Shown here in pieces: positions 46,499 through 56,400 of a DNA stretch of 64,000 bases. The first letter of the stretch is position 1, and each line of letters starts with the position of its first letter. The stretch lies in contig NZ_NFHL01000004.1 of NCBI RefSeq assembly GCF_002161355.1, forward strand, positions 124,001-188,000, read 5' to 3'. The notes beneath the pieces are model-generated. The model had not been told where the DNA came from. It ran no database searches and saw only the letters and a program-made list of their open reading frames with translations. This stretch comes from Lachnoclostridium sp. An76. GTDB lineage: Bacteria > Bacillota > Clostridia > Lachnospirales > Lachnospiraceae. The position numbers were made by a program, and so were the translations under genes.

Positions 46499-47818
46499 AT
46501 GAGTATGAATCAGACACCGTCATCAGAGCGGGTGCACATCGGTTTTTTCGGCAGGAGAAATGCAGGAAAATCAAGCGTAATGAACGCGGTCACAGGACAG
46601 GATATCGCGGTGGTCTCGGATGTGCGAGGGACGACCACGGATCCGGTCTATAAATCAATGGAGCTCCTGCCGCTGGGGCCGGTTGTGATGATGGACACGC
46701 CGGGGATCGACGATGAGGGAGAGCTTGGAACGCTCCGGGTAAGGAAGAGCTATCAGGTGCTCAACAAGACGGACGCGGCAGTGCTCGTCATAGACGGGAC
46801 AGTCGGAGCTGCGCCGGAAGATATGGCGCTTCTGGAACGGATCAGGGAGAAGAAGATCCCATATGTCATCGCGGTAAATAAAAAGGAAGCAGCGGAAGAA
46901 GCTGCCCTGAAAAAGACCGTGGAGCAGCTGAGCCGTGAGAAGGCAGTCGGTGGCGGGAAAAATGAGGAAAACGGAAAATGCGGGAAAAGCGTGAAACGAG
47001 GGGTAAGCGGCAGCGAAGGCTCTGTGGAGGATACCGGGAGGGTAATCTGCGTGAGCGCAGCCACAGGCGAGGGGATCCCTGAACTGAAGGAACTGATCGC
47101 CTCGGCGGCGAGGATGGAAGAGCCGGAGAGATATATTGTAAGGGATCTTTTAGATCCTTCGGACATGGCGGTGCTGGTCGTGCCGATCGACAAAGCCGCT
47201 CCCAAGGGCAGGCTGATCCTCCCGCAGCAGCAGACGATCCGGGATATACTGGAGGCAGACGCAGTGTCCGTCGTGGTGAAAGAGACGGAACTGAAAAATG
47301 TACTGGGGCGGTTCCGGGAAAAGCCGAAGCTGGTGATCACGGACAGCCAGGCATTTGAAAAAGTGGCGGCGGATACGCCGGACGATATCCTGCTCACCTC
47401 CTTCTCCATCCTTTTTGCAAGATACAAGGGAGACCTGGCATCAGTGGTGAAAGGCGTGACCGCGCTGGATACAGTGGAGGACGGAGATGTGATCCTGATC
47501 AGCGAAGGGTGCACCCACCACAGGCAGTGCGATGATATCGGGACAGTGAAGCTGCCGCGCTGGATCCGGGAATACACGGGAAAAGAGATCCGTATTGAGA
47601 CAACGTCAGGCACGGAATTCCCGGATGAACTGACAAAGTATAAGATGATCATCCACTGCGGCGGGTGCATGCTGAACGAGCGGGAAATGAAGTACCGGCT
47701 GAAATGCGCGGAAGACCAGGGAGTGCCTATGACAAATTACGGGATCGCCATCGCGTTTATGAAAGGGATCCTGAAGCGGAGCGTGGAAGTATTCCCGGAG
47801 ATATATGAGATGCTGTAA
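46499..47818 (+). CDS. hydF: [FeFe]-hydrogenase maturation GTPase HydF
   Basis: 439 residues from the ATG at 46499 (MSMNQTPSSERVHIGFFGRRNAGKSS), preceded by GGAGG at 8-nt spacing. Scaffold on which the 2Fe subcluster of [FeFe]-hydrogenase is built. GTPase motifs: G1 GRRNAGKS, switch RGTTTDPVY, G3 DTPGIDDEG, G4-like NKKE in place of NKxD. A variable Lys/Gly-rich insertion follows. The C-terminal Fe-S ligands are CTHHRQC and HCGGCML. hydE, hydG and hydrogenase genes are not in the window, but the gene implies fermentative hydrogen metabolism. Confidence 0.94.
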   Translation: MSMNQTPSSERVHIGFFGRRNAGKSSVMNAVTGQDIAVVSDVRGTTTDPVYKSMELLPLGPVVMMDTPGIDDEGELGTLRVRKSYQVLNKTDAAVLVIDGTVGAAPEDMALLERIREKKIPYVIAVNKKEAAEEAALKKTVEQLSREKAVGGGKNEENGKCGKSVKRGVSGSEGSVEDTGRVICVSAATGEGIPELKELIASAARMEEPERYIVRDLLDPSDMAVLVVPIDKAAPKGRLILPQQQTIRDILEADAVSVVVKETELKNVLGRFREKPKLVITDSQAFEKVAADTPDDILLTSFSILFARYKGDLASVVKGVTALDTVEDGDVILISEGCTHHRQCDDIGTVKLPRWIREYTGKEIRIETTSGTEFPDELTKYKMIIHCGGCMLNEREMKYRLKCAEDQGVPMTNYGIAIAFMKGILKRSVEVFPEIYEML

Positions 47819-47873
47819 ACTCCCGAAAAGTTATGAATGTGGCTGTCAGAACGTTATCAGAAAAAGAAAATGA

Positions 47874-47902
47874 TTGCCAAAAATTTATAATTTGTTTATA
47901 AT
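47874..47902 (+). promoter_or_regulatory. Predicted promoter of the sodium symporter gene
   Basis: TTGCCA (47874-47879), 17-bp spacer, TATAAT (47897-47902), in AT-rich DNA. The leader to the ATG at 48023 is about 115 nt without a clear structured element. Confidence 0.6.
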
Positions 47903-48022
47903 TAGTTTCATATCGTGCCGGAAAAGCCAAAGACAAAAGACGGAACTGCAGATAAGATCCGGCAGGGCATAAACTAAAAAGTACCGCAATATTGGTATGG
48001 AGAACAGAAAGGATAATATGGA

Positions 48023-49576
48023 ATGGGAGATACGTTACAGATTCTGGTCGCCATGGTCATCTACATGGCTGCGGTGATCATCTTAGGAGTTACTTTTGCC
48101 AGAAGGGCAAACGCGAGTTCAGACGCTTATTTCCTCGGGGGCAGGAGCCTGGGCCCCTGGGTGACGGCGATGAGCGCGGAGGCGTCGGATATGTCCGGGT
48201 GGCTGCTCATGGGCCTGCCGGGCGTTGCGTACTGGTGCGGGATCGCTGACGCCGCGTGGACTGCGATCGGTCTGGCGGTCGGTACATATATCAACTGGCT
48301 GATCGTTTCCAAGAGACTGCGCAGGTACAGCGAGAAAGCGGGAAATGCCATCACGCTGCCGGAATATTTTTCCAACCGCTTCCATGAGAAGCGCAAAGTG
48401 ATCATGACGATCTCAGCGGTGTTTATCCTGGTCTTTTTTACAGTGTATGCGGCGAGCTGCCTTGTGACATGCGGCAAGCTCTTTTCCACACTGTTTGACC
48501 TGCCCTACATCCCGATGATGATCGTGGGCGCGGTCTTTGTATTGATCTATACGATCATCGGCGGGTTCCTCGCGGAGAGCGCCTCGGACTTCATGCAGGC
48601 AGTGGTGATGATCATCGCCCTCGGTGTGATCGTCTGTGTAGGTACGGCGTCAGCGGGAGGGCTCGGCGCTGTGATCGATAATGTAAAAGAGATCCCGGGG
48701 TTCCTTGATTTCTTCGGGATCGCCACGCCCCAGACCGTGGACGGCGTACAGCAGGCGGCGGACGGAGTGCCGCTCTTCGGCGAGGCGGCAGTGTACGGAT
48801 TCCTTCCCGTGGCGTCCGCCCTTGCGTGGGGTCTCGGATATTTCGGGATGCCGCAGGTGCTCCTGCGCTTTATGGCGATCCGCCGTGAGGACGAGCTGAC
48901 GCGCTCCCGCCGCATTGCAGTCGTATGGGTGGTCATTTCCCTGACGATCGCAGTATTTATCGGACTTGTGGGCCGCACGCTGTTCCCGACAGCGCTTACG
49001 ACGTCTTCTGAGGCGGAGAATGTATTCATCCTTCTGTCTACGAACCTGCTCCCGCCGCTGATCGCGGGATTCGTGATGGCGGGCATCCTGGCGGCGACGA
49101 TCAGTTCGTCGGATTCCTATCTTCTGATCGCTGCCTCTGCGTTCGCGAAGAATATCTACCAGGGACTGTTCCGCAGGAAAGCGTCTGACAGGGAAGTGCT
49201 GAATATTTCCAGGATCACGCTTCTCCTGATCGCTGTGGTGGCGATCATCATCGCCCTGGATGAGAACAGTGTGATCTTCACGATCGTAAGCTTTGCGTGG
49301 GCGGGCTTCGGGGCGACCTTCGGGCCGCTGATGCTCTTCAGCCTGTTCTGGAAGCGGACGACAAGGGCGGGAGCGGTCGCCGGGATGGTCGGCGGCGGAG
49401 TGATGGTCTTCGTATGGAACCTGCTCGTGCGCCCGCTGGGCGGCCTGTGGGATATCTACGAGCTGCTTCCGGCGTTTCTCTTCTCCTGCCTGTGCATCAT
49501 CGTGGTATCCCTGCTGACGCCGGAACCGTCGGAGGAGATCCGCAGAGAGTTCGCGGAAGTGAAGGAAGGGAGATGA
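48023..49576 (+). CDS. putP: Sodium/proline symporter, SSS family
   Basis: 517 residues with about 13 hydrophobic segments. PutP-type marks: FLGGRSLGPWVTAMSAEASDMSGWLLMGLPG near the N-terminus (the Na+ and proline-site region), KRLRRYSEKAGNAITLPEYFSNRF, GYFGMPQVLLRFMAIR, and SSSDSYLLIAASAFAKNIYQ with Na+-ligand Ser residues. C-terminal TM13-like helix LLPAFLFSCLCIIVVSLL. Proline specificity is inferred by similarity. The gene appears monocistronic. Proline uptake may serve Stickland-type fermentation or osmoprotection. Confidence 0.9.
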   Translation: MGDTLQILVAMVIYMAAVIILGVTFARRANASSDAYFLGGRSLGPWVTAMSAEASDMSGWLLMGLPGVAYWCGIADAAWTAIGLAVGTYINWLIVSKRLRRYSEKAGNAITLPEYFSNRFHEKRKVIMTISAVFILVFFTVYAASCLVTCGKLFSTLFDLPYIPMMIVGAVFVLIYTIIGGFLAESASDFMQAVVMIIALGVIVCVGTASAGGLGAVIDNVKEIPGFLDFFGIATPQTVDGVQQAADGVPLFGEAAVYGFLPVASALAWGLGYFGMPQVLLRFMAIRREDELTRSRRIAVVWVVISLTIAVFIGLVGRTLFPTALTTSSEAENVFILLSTNLLPPLIAGFVMAGILAATISSSDSYLLIAASAFAKNIYQGLFRRKASDREVLNISRITLLLIAVVAIIIALDENSVIFTIVSFAWAGFGATFGPLMLFSLFWKRTTRAGAVAGMVGGGVMVFVWNLLVRPLGGLWDIYELLPAFLFSCLCIIVVSLLTPEPSEEIRREFAEVKEGR

Positions 49577-49639
49577 TCTGCGGCGCTTATCTGACATCCT
49601 GACATCCGCATAACATTCGTATAACCGGCGGGACAGCGG

Positions 49640-50491
49640 TCAGGCCTGCAGGAACATCTTGCGGTAGGCTGACGGCGTCATGCCGATGATATGAAAGAAC
49701 AGTTTGGAAAAATGCTGGGAGTCTTTCAGCCCGATCCTGCCGGAGATCTCGGTCAGGGTGAGGGTGGTAGTCTCCATCAGCTCGATGGCCCGGTTGATCC
49801 GGTAAATATTGATATAGTTGCCCGGGGAGACGTTCATGTAGCGTGTGAACAGCTTCCCGAGATATCTGGAGGATATGTGCAGTTCTTTTGCGATATCCTC
49901 CAGAAGTATTTTATGCATGTAATTGTTTTCGATATAATTCAGGGCGAAGGAGACATACTTCTCCTGAAACTCAGGCTGGGAGCCGACCGTGCCGTCCGGA
50001 TCTGAGCGGTGCAGGACGTGCATGAGCAGGCAGAGCAGGAGCGAGTTGATCTCAGCCGGAGAATGCGCGCCGGACTGATACATGCGGATGACGGACTCTG
50101 TGAGCTCTTCCAGTTCGCTGTCAGCAGCCTGTCTGTGGCAGGCGGGGGATGCGAACAGCAGGGCGTGGATCAGGTTGACAGGCGTATTCTCGCTGGGGAT
50201 GATCCGGGCAAAAAGGTTCGTAAAAAAGTGGATATGGCAGAAGGTGCATTCGCCGCTGTCGTCCAGATAAAACGAGTGCACCACATTGGGGAAGATCATG
50301 ACAAAGTCTCCCTTAGCACAGTGGATCGTAGTGTCGCCGATATCCATGGTGCAGCTGCCGGAGCGGATCAGATAGATCTCCATGCTGGTGTGCAGATGTT
50401 TGCCGAAACTGTACCGGTCCGCCCGGCGCTGGACTGTAGCGCCCGCGATGGAATTGATGTAAAAAGGGATAGCGGTCATGTCGTTTTTCAT
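49640..50491 (-). CDS. AraC-family regulator with N-terminal cupin sensor
   Basis: 283 residues. The N-terminal cupin-like domain (RRADRYSFGKHLHTSMEIYLIRSG; GDFVMIFPNVVHSFYL) probably binds a sugar or small metabolite. The C-terminal AraC double helix-turn-helix includes LLEDIAKELHISSRYLGKLF and LTEISGRIGLKDSQHFSKLFFHIIGMTP. Convergent with putP, so it probably does not control it by position. A pair of identical 10-bp sequences lies 100-140 bp upstream of its start and may be its operator. Confidence 0.9.
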   Translation of the reverse strand: MKNDMTAIPFYINSIAGATVQRRADRYSFGKHLHTSMEIYLIRSGSCTMDIGDTTIHCAKGDFVMIFPNVVHSFYLDDSGECTFCHIHFFTNLFARIIPSENTPVNLIHALLFASPACHRQAADSELEELTESVIRMYQSGAHSPAEINSLLLCLLMHVLHRSDPDGTVGSQPEFQEKYVSFALNYIENNYMHKILLEDIAKELHISSRYLGKLFTRYMNVSPGNYINIYRINRAIELMETTTLTLTEISGRIGLKDSQHFSKLFFHIIGMTPSAYRKMFLQA

Positions 50492-50590
50492 TATCTTTTC
50501 TCCTTTGTCTGCGTCAGAATGGAAGCTGCCGCTTCCGGTCTTTCTATTATTATAGGACGGGATCAGAGATAAGTAAATTCATTAGTTCCT

Positions 50591-50631
50591 GATTATACAA
50601 AAAAACCCAGTAATAGTTTCAGATTATACAA
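50591..50631. promoter_or_regulatory. Direct repeat gattatacaa x2, candidate AraC-type operator
   Basis: Identical decamers at 50591-50600 and 50622-50631, starts 31 bp apart (about three helical turns), in the divergent region between the AraC gene and the plus-strand hypothetical gene. Same-face direct half-sites are typical for AraC proteins; binding is inferred. Confidence 0.4.
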
Positions 50632-50688
50632 GCGAAAAAGATGCACAGGGATTATAATTATGAAATATGAAGGGTTGTGCATATTGAC

Positions 50689-51435
50689 ATGAAAAAGACT
50701 GGGAAAGGTAAGAATTTTATCATTATTGCTGTTATCTTTCTGGCTGCCGCGGCAGCTGTTGGCATCTTTTTGTACGGAGTGTTGGGAAAGGAACGCCTGC
50801 ATCTGCGGATCAACGGGACCGAAATATCGGAAGAAGAGTACCTGCAGGCTGTAAAAGCTGTCCGGTATGATGTGGCGGCGTATTTTGCCGGCACTTACGG
50901 CGCGAAGGAGGAAGACAGCTTCTGGTCAGAGGAGTACGGAGGGGAGATCCCCTGCGAAAAGCTGGCTGAAGAGGCTGTAGAGCGGCTGAAATATATACAT
51001 GCAGTGTACGGGTTGGCAGAGGAGAAGGGCTACATTGATGACGCGGGGTATGATGCCCTTGTGGAGAGGTTGGAAGATGAGAATGCCTCCCGGAAGGAAA
51101 AGATCGAAGCCGGGGAACCGGTCTACGGGCTGTCAGAATATACACTGGACCTCTTTATGGAATATGAAGTCAGCAGTTTCAGGGAGAGATACTGCAATGA
51201 CAAGACAAACGAGGGGATGGACCTGACAGAGGAAGAAATCCTGGAGTATTATGAAAGCCAGGAGTGGACCTTTGGGGACAGCGGGGAAACGGCGGATCTG
51301 GAAACAGCGCGCATCGCCGTGGAGAGAGAGCTGCGCGAAAAGAAATACGATGAGATCATCGCACAGCGTGAAGCGGATTCTCAGGTGGAGACGGACAGGG
51401 AGGAACTGTACCGGTTCACCTTGCAGAATATATAA
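50689..51435 (+). CDS. Membrane-anchored SurA/PrsA-like N-domain protein of unknown function
   Basis: 248 residues from the ATG at 50689 (MKKTGKGKNF); a GTG at 50677 is also in frame. One N-terminal membrane segment (FIIIAVIFLAAAAAVGIFLYGVL) without a lipobox. The outside part is acidic and helical: LRINGTEISEEEYLQAVKAVRYDV resembles the start of SurA/PrsA-type chaperone domains, and LTEEEILEYYESQEW resembles the entry to a parvulin domain, but no parvulin domain follows. It may be a chaperone-like protein without isomerase activity. The IS110-family element begins less than 70 bp downstream. Confidence 0.6.
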   Translation: MKKTGKGKNFIIIAVIFLAAAAAVGIFLYGVLGKERLHLRINGTEISEEEYLQAVKAVRYDVAAYFAGTYGAKEEDSFWSEEYGGEIPCEKLAEEAVERLKYIHAVYGLAEEKGYIDDAGYDALVERLEDENASRKEKIEAGEPVYGLSEYTLDLFMEYEVSSFRERYCNDKTNEGMDLTEEEILEYYESQEWTFGDSGETADLETARIAVERELREKKYDEIIAQREADSQVETDREELYRFTLQNI

Positions 51436-51500
51436 AAGGAAAAGGAGCTTCCTGTATAATTCAAATATAGGGAATCCCATGAAAGGTGGTTGAGAAAAAA

Positions 51501-51573
51501 AGATACCTCAGAGTAAAATAAGATTTGCTGACTTTGAGCGGTTAGTAAAATCTTATAAAACAGAGAGGTATCT
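51501..51573 (+). promoter_or_regulatory. Hairpin masking the transposase ribosome binding site
   Basis: agatacctc (51501-51509) pairs perfectly with gaggtatct (51565-51573), which contains the likely Shine-Dalgarno (gagagg, 51563-51568). An inner stem pairs 51519-51526 with 51548-51555. The ATG is at 51577. A transcript entering from outside would fold and hide the site, limiting transposase synthesis. Confidence 0.65.
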
Positions 51574-51576
51574 GAA

Positions 51577-52869
51577 ATGAAGTATAACACACAAAACGCA
51601 AAAATTGCATCTATTACGGAAGAAACTTTAGTCCTTGGGATTGATGTCGGAAGTGAAACTCATTACGTAAGGGCATTCGACTGGCGTAATTATGAATTTT
51701 CTGATACACCGTTGGCGTTCAGTAATGATGAAGCCGGATTCCTGACATTCATGGCATGGGTTGAGGATATCAAGGAGAAAGCCGGTAAAACTGCTGTAAT
51801 CCCCGGAATGGAACCAACAGGACATTACTGGTTCAATCTTGGGAAGTTCCTGCAGGACAGCGGAATGAGACCGGTTCATGTGAATCCGCACCATGTAAAA
51901 AAATCGAAGGAGATGGACGACAATAATCCCGACAAGAATGACCGTAAAGATCCAAAGACTATCGCTGCATTGGTAAATGAAGGACGCTTTTCCTATCCCT
52001 ATATTCCAACAGGGGTTTACGCAGAAATCCGAAGCCTTTCCAATCTGCGCTTTCAGACACAGGAAGAGATTACAAGGATCCGGAACCGGATCGCACGATG
52101 GATCAGCATCTATTTTCCTGAATATAAAGACGTTTATGGGAAACTGGATGCAGTAAGCGGGATGATGGTGCTTAAGGAGGCTCCGCTTCCGGTGCAGATA
52201 AAAGAACTGGGAGCAGAAGGAATCAATCAGATCTGGCGGAACGCAAAGCTGAGGGGCGCCGGGATGAAGAGGGCAAAGACCCTGTTATCGGCAGCGGAGC
52301 ACAGCGTTGGGAGCCAGGAAGCACCAGAAGCGGCAAGTATGGAGATCCGGAACCTGTTGGAGGACTATGAGAAGTACAGCAGCCGCATGGATGACCTGAT
52401 GGCTAAAATAGAAGCAAAGATCAAAGAAGTCCCCTATGTAGATAAACTTCTTGAGATCAAAGGGATCGGACTGAAAACGGTATGCGGATTTATCGCAGAG
52501 GTCGGCGATCTGAGCAGGTTTGATGATCCAAAGCAGCTGCAGAAACTGGCAGGATATGCGATCGTAAAGAACAGCTCCGGGAAGCATGCGGGGGAAAGCC
52601 ATATCAGTTACCGTGGACGGAAGAGACTGAGATATGTGCTGTATGAAGCAGCGATATCTGTAATAGGGAAAAATGGCGAATTCAGGGAGATCCATCGGTA
52701 TTATCAAACAAGAGAGAAAAACCCCCTGAAGAAGATGCAGTCGGTGATAGCGGTAGCATGTAAAGTTCTTCGAGTCTTCTATGCCATACTGACAAAAGGT
52801 GTAGATTACGATGGAGAAAAGATGCTGGGAGATATCAGGAGACCCGCGGTGAGTGTCCAGGCTGCATAA
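51577..52869 (+). CDS. IS110-family transposase (DEDD RuvC-like plus serine C-domain)
   Basis: 430 residues, intact. The N-terminal RuvC-like DEDD domain shows Asp in VLGIDVGSETHYV, Glu in GMEPTGHYWFN and Asp residues in KNDRKDPKTIAALV. A coiled-coil linker follows. The C-terminal Tnp_IS110 part has LLEIKGIGLKTVCGFIAEVGDL and the Ser-containing KHAGESHISYRGRKRLRYVLYEAA. Enzymes of this family are guided by an element-encoded bridge RNA (established for IS621). Here the long non-coding flank is 3' of the gene, which is the IS1111-group arrangement. Confidence 0.93.
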   Translation: MKYNTQNAKIASITEETLVLGIDVGSETHYVRAFDWRNYEFSDTPLAFSNDEAGFLTFMAWVEDIKEKAGKTAVIPGMEPTGHYWFNLGKFLQDSGMRPVHVNPHHVKKSKEMDDNNPDKNDRKDPKTIAALVNEGRFSYPYIPTGVYAEIRSLSNLRFQTQEEITRIRNRIARWISIYFPEYKDVYGKLDAVSGMMVLKEAPLPVQIKELGAEGINQIWRNAKLRGAGMKRAKTLLSAAEHSVGSQEAPEAASMEIRNLLEDYEKYSSRMDDLMAKIEAKIKEVPYVDKLLEIKGIGLKTVCGFIAEVGDLSRFDDPKQLQKLAGYAIVKNSSGKHAGESHISYRGRKRLRYVLYEAAISVIGKNGEFREIHRYYQTREKNPLKKMQSVIAVACKVLRVFYAILTKGVDYDGEKMLGDIRRPAVSVQAA

Positions 52870-53290
52870 GAAGATAAGCTGACCGAAGGAAGACTGACGT
52901 GGTTGAAGTGAGCAGTCAGATATAAAGAGAACTGTCTGCTGACCTCAGCCACGCCGGGAAGAAAACGGATGACTGAAAGAACTGTTGAGAAGCAGAAGAA
53001 AAGGCAGAACGTGGGAGGGAAACGTCCGCTGGGAACAGCGCTGTCACGGGAAGCAAGTCAGTAAATGTTATGATTACAAAGAAGGAGCTAGTAGTCGGCA
53101 GGAATATTTTCCATAGGGCAAGACCCAGGCAAGGAGCTAAGCTGACACCCTGGTTATGGGCAGGCGGAACGAAGGAAGTGAGGACCAGTACAGAAATGTA
53201 CAGAGATCCTGGTAGACACGGGAGGTGCGCCGCCATAGATGGATGGGTATATACAAGGCCATGTAAAACGGAAAAATAGAGACGTTTTAT
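52870..53290 (+). ncRNA. Candidate bridge RNA region 3' of the IS110-family transposase
   Basis: No supported protein. Several predicted stems: 52898-52906 with 52945-52953 (cgtggttga/tcagccacg) enclosing 52911-52919 with 52932-52940 (8 of 9), a 5-bp stem capped by GAAA at 53188-53201 within a longer aggacc..agatcct pairing, and a closing hairpin 53264-53270 with 53283-53289. Position and structure suggest the guide RNA of the element. Loops that would match target or donor cannot be assigned without related copies. Confidence 0.5.
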
Positions 53291-53428
53291 TTCGTATACC
53301 TATAACCATCTATTTTCGTACCAGATACAGAAAAATGCTCATGATCGAGGCTCATTCATCTGAGATAGAAACTTAGAAATCCCTTGATTTTAAGGGAAAA
53401 AACACTTGACTAAATAGGGAGGAAGATT

Positions 53429-56400
53429 ATGAAAAGGAAATGGATCGCAGGCGCGCTCGCGCTGGCGCTTACAGCCACAACGGTTTTTGCGGCGGCGCCG
53501 GCCACAGCGTCTGCAGCCGGCGACGGAGAGAATGACCATGGGATCGGATCCGGGACTACCTATTATGTGAGCTCGGAAATCGGCAATGATGAAAACAGCG
53601 GGACGTCAGAAGACCAGGCCTTCAAGACGCTGGACAAGATCAATGAGATCACCCTCAAGCCGGGCGACAGGGTACTTCTGGAGAAGGGATCTGTATTTAA
53701 TGATCAGTACCTGCATATCAAAGGGAGCGGTACGGAAGATCAATACATCGAGGTCTCTACATATGGAGAGGACAGTGAAAGACCGGTCATCAACACGAAC
53801 GGATACGGCCAGTGGGAACAGAACTACGGTACGCCGCTGGATAACACCAATCACAAGTGGCACGGGACCGTGTCCTCCTCGATCCTTCTGGCGGATGTAG
53901 AATACATCGAGATCCGGGGGCTTGAGATCACAAACGACCGTGTCAAGGGAGGACCCGAAGGAGACAAGGCATATAATGCCGCGGACGCGATGGACAGGAC
54001 TGGCGTTGCAGGTGTGGCGCAGAATAACGGGACCATTGAACACATCGTGCTGGATGACCTTTATATCCACGATGTGGACGGAAATGTATACAATAAGCAC
54101 ATGGCCAACGGCGGGATCTATTTTATCGTGGAGAAGCCGGAAAATGAAGGACAGACAGGAATTGCAAGGTATGACGACGTGCAGATCCGCAACTGTTATC
54201 TCGACACTGTAAACCGCTGGGGTATCGCGGTGGGATACACTTATCAGTGGGGCAAGTTCACTACAGCGGCGCTCAGTGATGCGACAATGAAGCAGTACGG
54301 CTCTTCCAATGTCCTGATCGAGAACAACTATCTGCGCGATGTGGGCGGGGATGCGATCACGACCATGTATCTGGACAGGCCACTTGTGCAGTATAACGTT
54401 TCGGAAGGCGCTGCAAAGCAGATCAATACAACGGATTATTCACAGCAGCAGCCGGTGCTGGATACAACGACCGGAGAGCCTACGGGACAGTACCAGGGCG
54501 TGGGCGCGGGGCGCGTCGCTGCGGGCATCTGGCCGTGGAAATGCAAGAATGCTGTATTCCAGTATAACGAATGCTTCAATACAATGAACGCTGCGCACGG
54601 AAACGGCGACGGACAGCCGTGGGATGCGGATTACGGCGACGGAACGAACTATCAGTATAATTACAGCCATGGCAATACAGCGAGCACGGTCATGTTCTGC
54701 GGAGTGCAGTCCATTAACAATACATTCCGCTACAACATCAGCCAGAATGAAGATATGGGACCGCTCGACCCGGCAGGGAACACAGGAAACTGCCATGTGT
54801 ACAACAATACATTCTACATCAAAGAGGGACTGACCCATATCTGGAGCACCATGCATGCGAACAACGGCCCGGTCACTCTGGAAAACAATATCTTCTACTT
54901 CGCAGGGGATACCCCGGTGAATGCGACGAACTGGAACCCGTCCAATAACAAAGCGTATGACAACAACCTGTATTACAATGTCACAAACGTGCCGGGATCC
55001 GATGAGAACGCTGTAAATGTCGCAGCAGGGACAGAAGTGCTCGCGGCTCCGGGTTCAGGTCCGACGGCAGCAGCTGACAACGGACAGGCAAGGCTGCATG
55101 AAGACCCGGAAGAGACGACAGTATTTGACGGGTACAAGCTGGCGGAAAATTCTCCGGCGATCAATGCAGGAAAGATCATCACCGACCAGAATGGCTTTGC
55201 GATCGAGCACGACTTCTTCGGCCATAAGATCACGGCGACACCGGAGATCGGAGCGGCTGAGAGCGATGTGCCTTCTGTAGGGCTTGGATCGACTGTGTAT
55301 ATGACGGATGAGACAGACGAGGGCAATAAGCTGATCTATATCCCGTTTACGGATGCAAATTCGACGACAGCCGGAGAAGTGATCATGAACGTGACCACGG
55401 ATGACACGGCGATCGTGTCGGTAGTCGAGGAAAGCGGAGATGCTATTGGCTATACAGATGCTGTTGCAGAAGGTATGAAACTTCGCATCAGCGACGGCGG
55501 AAACAATGTCAATGAATATACGATCAAACAGAAAAATACATACCAGTGGGCGAAGGATTACGTCCACAGACAGCAGGGCAATGTATGGTTTGCGCAGGCT
55601 CTGATCGGTGATGCGTGGCAGAACATGACCACAGTAGATAAAGACGGCTGGCCGAACTGGGCACTGGATACCTATTATGGACCGGGCATAGATGCATCGC
55701 AGGGAACAATAACGGGTAATGATTCTACCCATGGACTGATATCCACCCCGACGAATAAGGAGACAGCGGAAGGGACGGCGATGGCGTTCCGTGCTCCGAA
55801 GTCAGGGACGGTTAATTTCAGCGTGAAGGACAATGAGCCGTATCTGAGACAGACTGGAAATACAGGCGGCAGCGTAAAGATCACGCTCTATGTCAACGGT
55901 GAGTCGAGGCAAGAATGCACAATGTCTGTCAGCGGAGAAAAGGCAGACTTCCAGGATTTAAATAACATCGAAGTGAAGCAGGGCGACTGGATCCGCGTAG
56001 TGGCGACTAACATTGATAGCCCGAGCAAGGGCAGCGTCCATATCACGCCGACGATCGTATATCAGAATGTGAAAGCTGACGATACGACAGCGCCGAGAGC
56101 GCCCAGGAATGTCGATGTATCCGATATTGATAAAACCACAGCGACAGTGACCTGGGATGAGGCGATCGACAATGTCGGCGTCACAGGATACAACATCTAC
56201 CTCGGAGACAGCGAGGAAGCGCTGAACGGAGAGGAACTGGTAACAGATCGGTCTTATAAACTGGAAAACCTGGATGCGGGGACATCCTATACGGTATCTG
56301 TTGAGGCAGTCGATGCGGCTGGAAATAAATCCGATAAGGCATCCGCTGATTTCACAACCGTAAGGGACGGGGACGTAACACCGCCGTCCGCGCCGACAGA

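Larger units (their letters stand above)
51500..53290 (+). mobile_element. IS110-family element with long 3' non-coding region
   Basis: Contains an intact transposase gene, a 5' hairpin over its ribosome site, and about 420 bp of structured non-coding sequence downstream. Exact ends cannot be fixed because this family lacks terminal inverted repeats and usually makes no target duplication. The limits given run from the 5' hairpin to the last hairpin (53264-53289). Boundaries are uncertain by tens of bases, possibly up to ~53400. Confidence 0.7.

Noticed and set aside
52870..53428. Group II intron remnant (GAAA-capped stem and a gtgcg string near 53226)
   Set aside because: No domain V, no maturase and the wrong order of motifs; a bridge RNA of the IS110-family element explains the position better.
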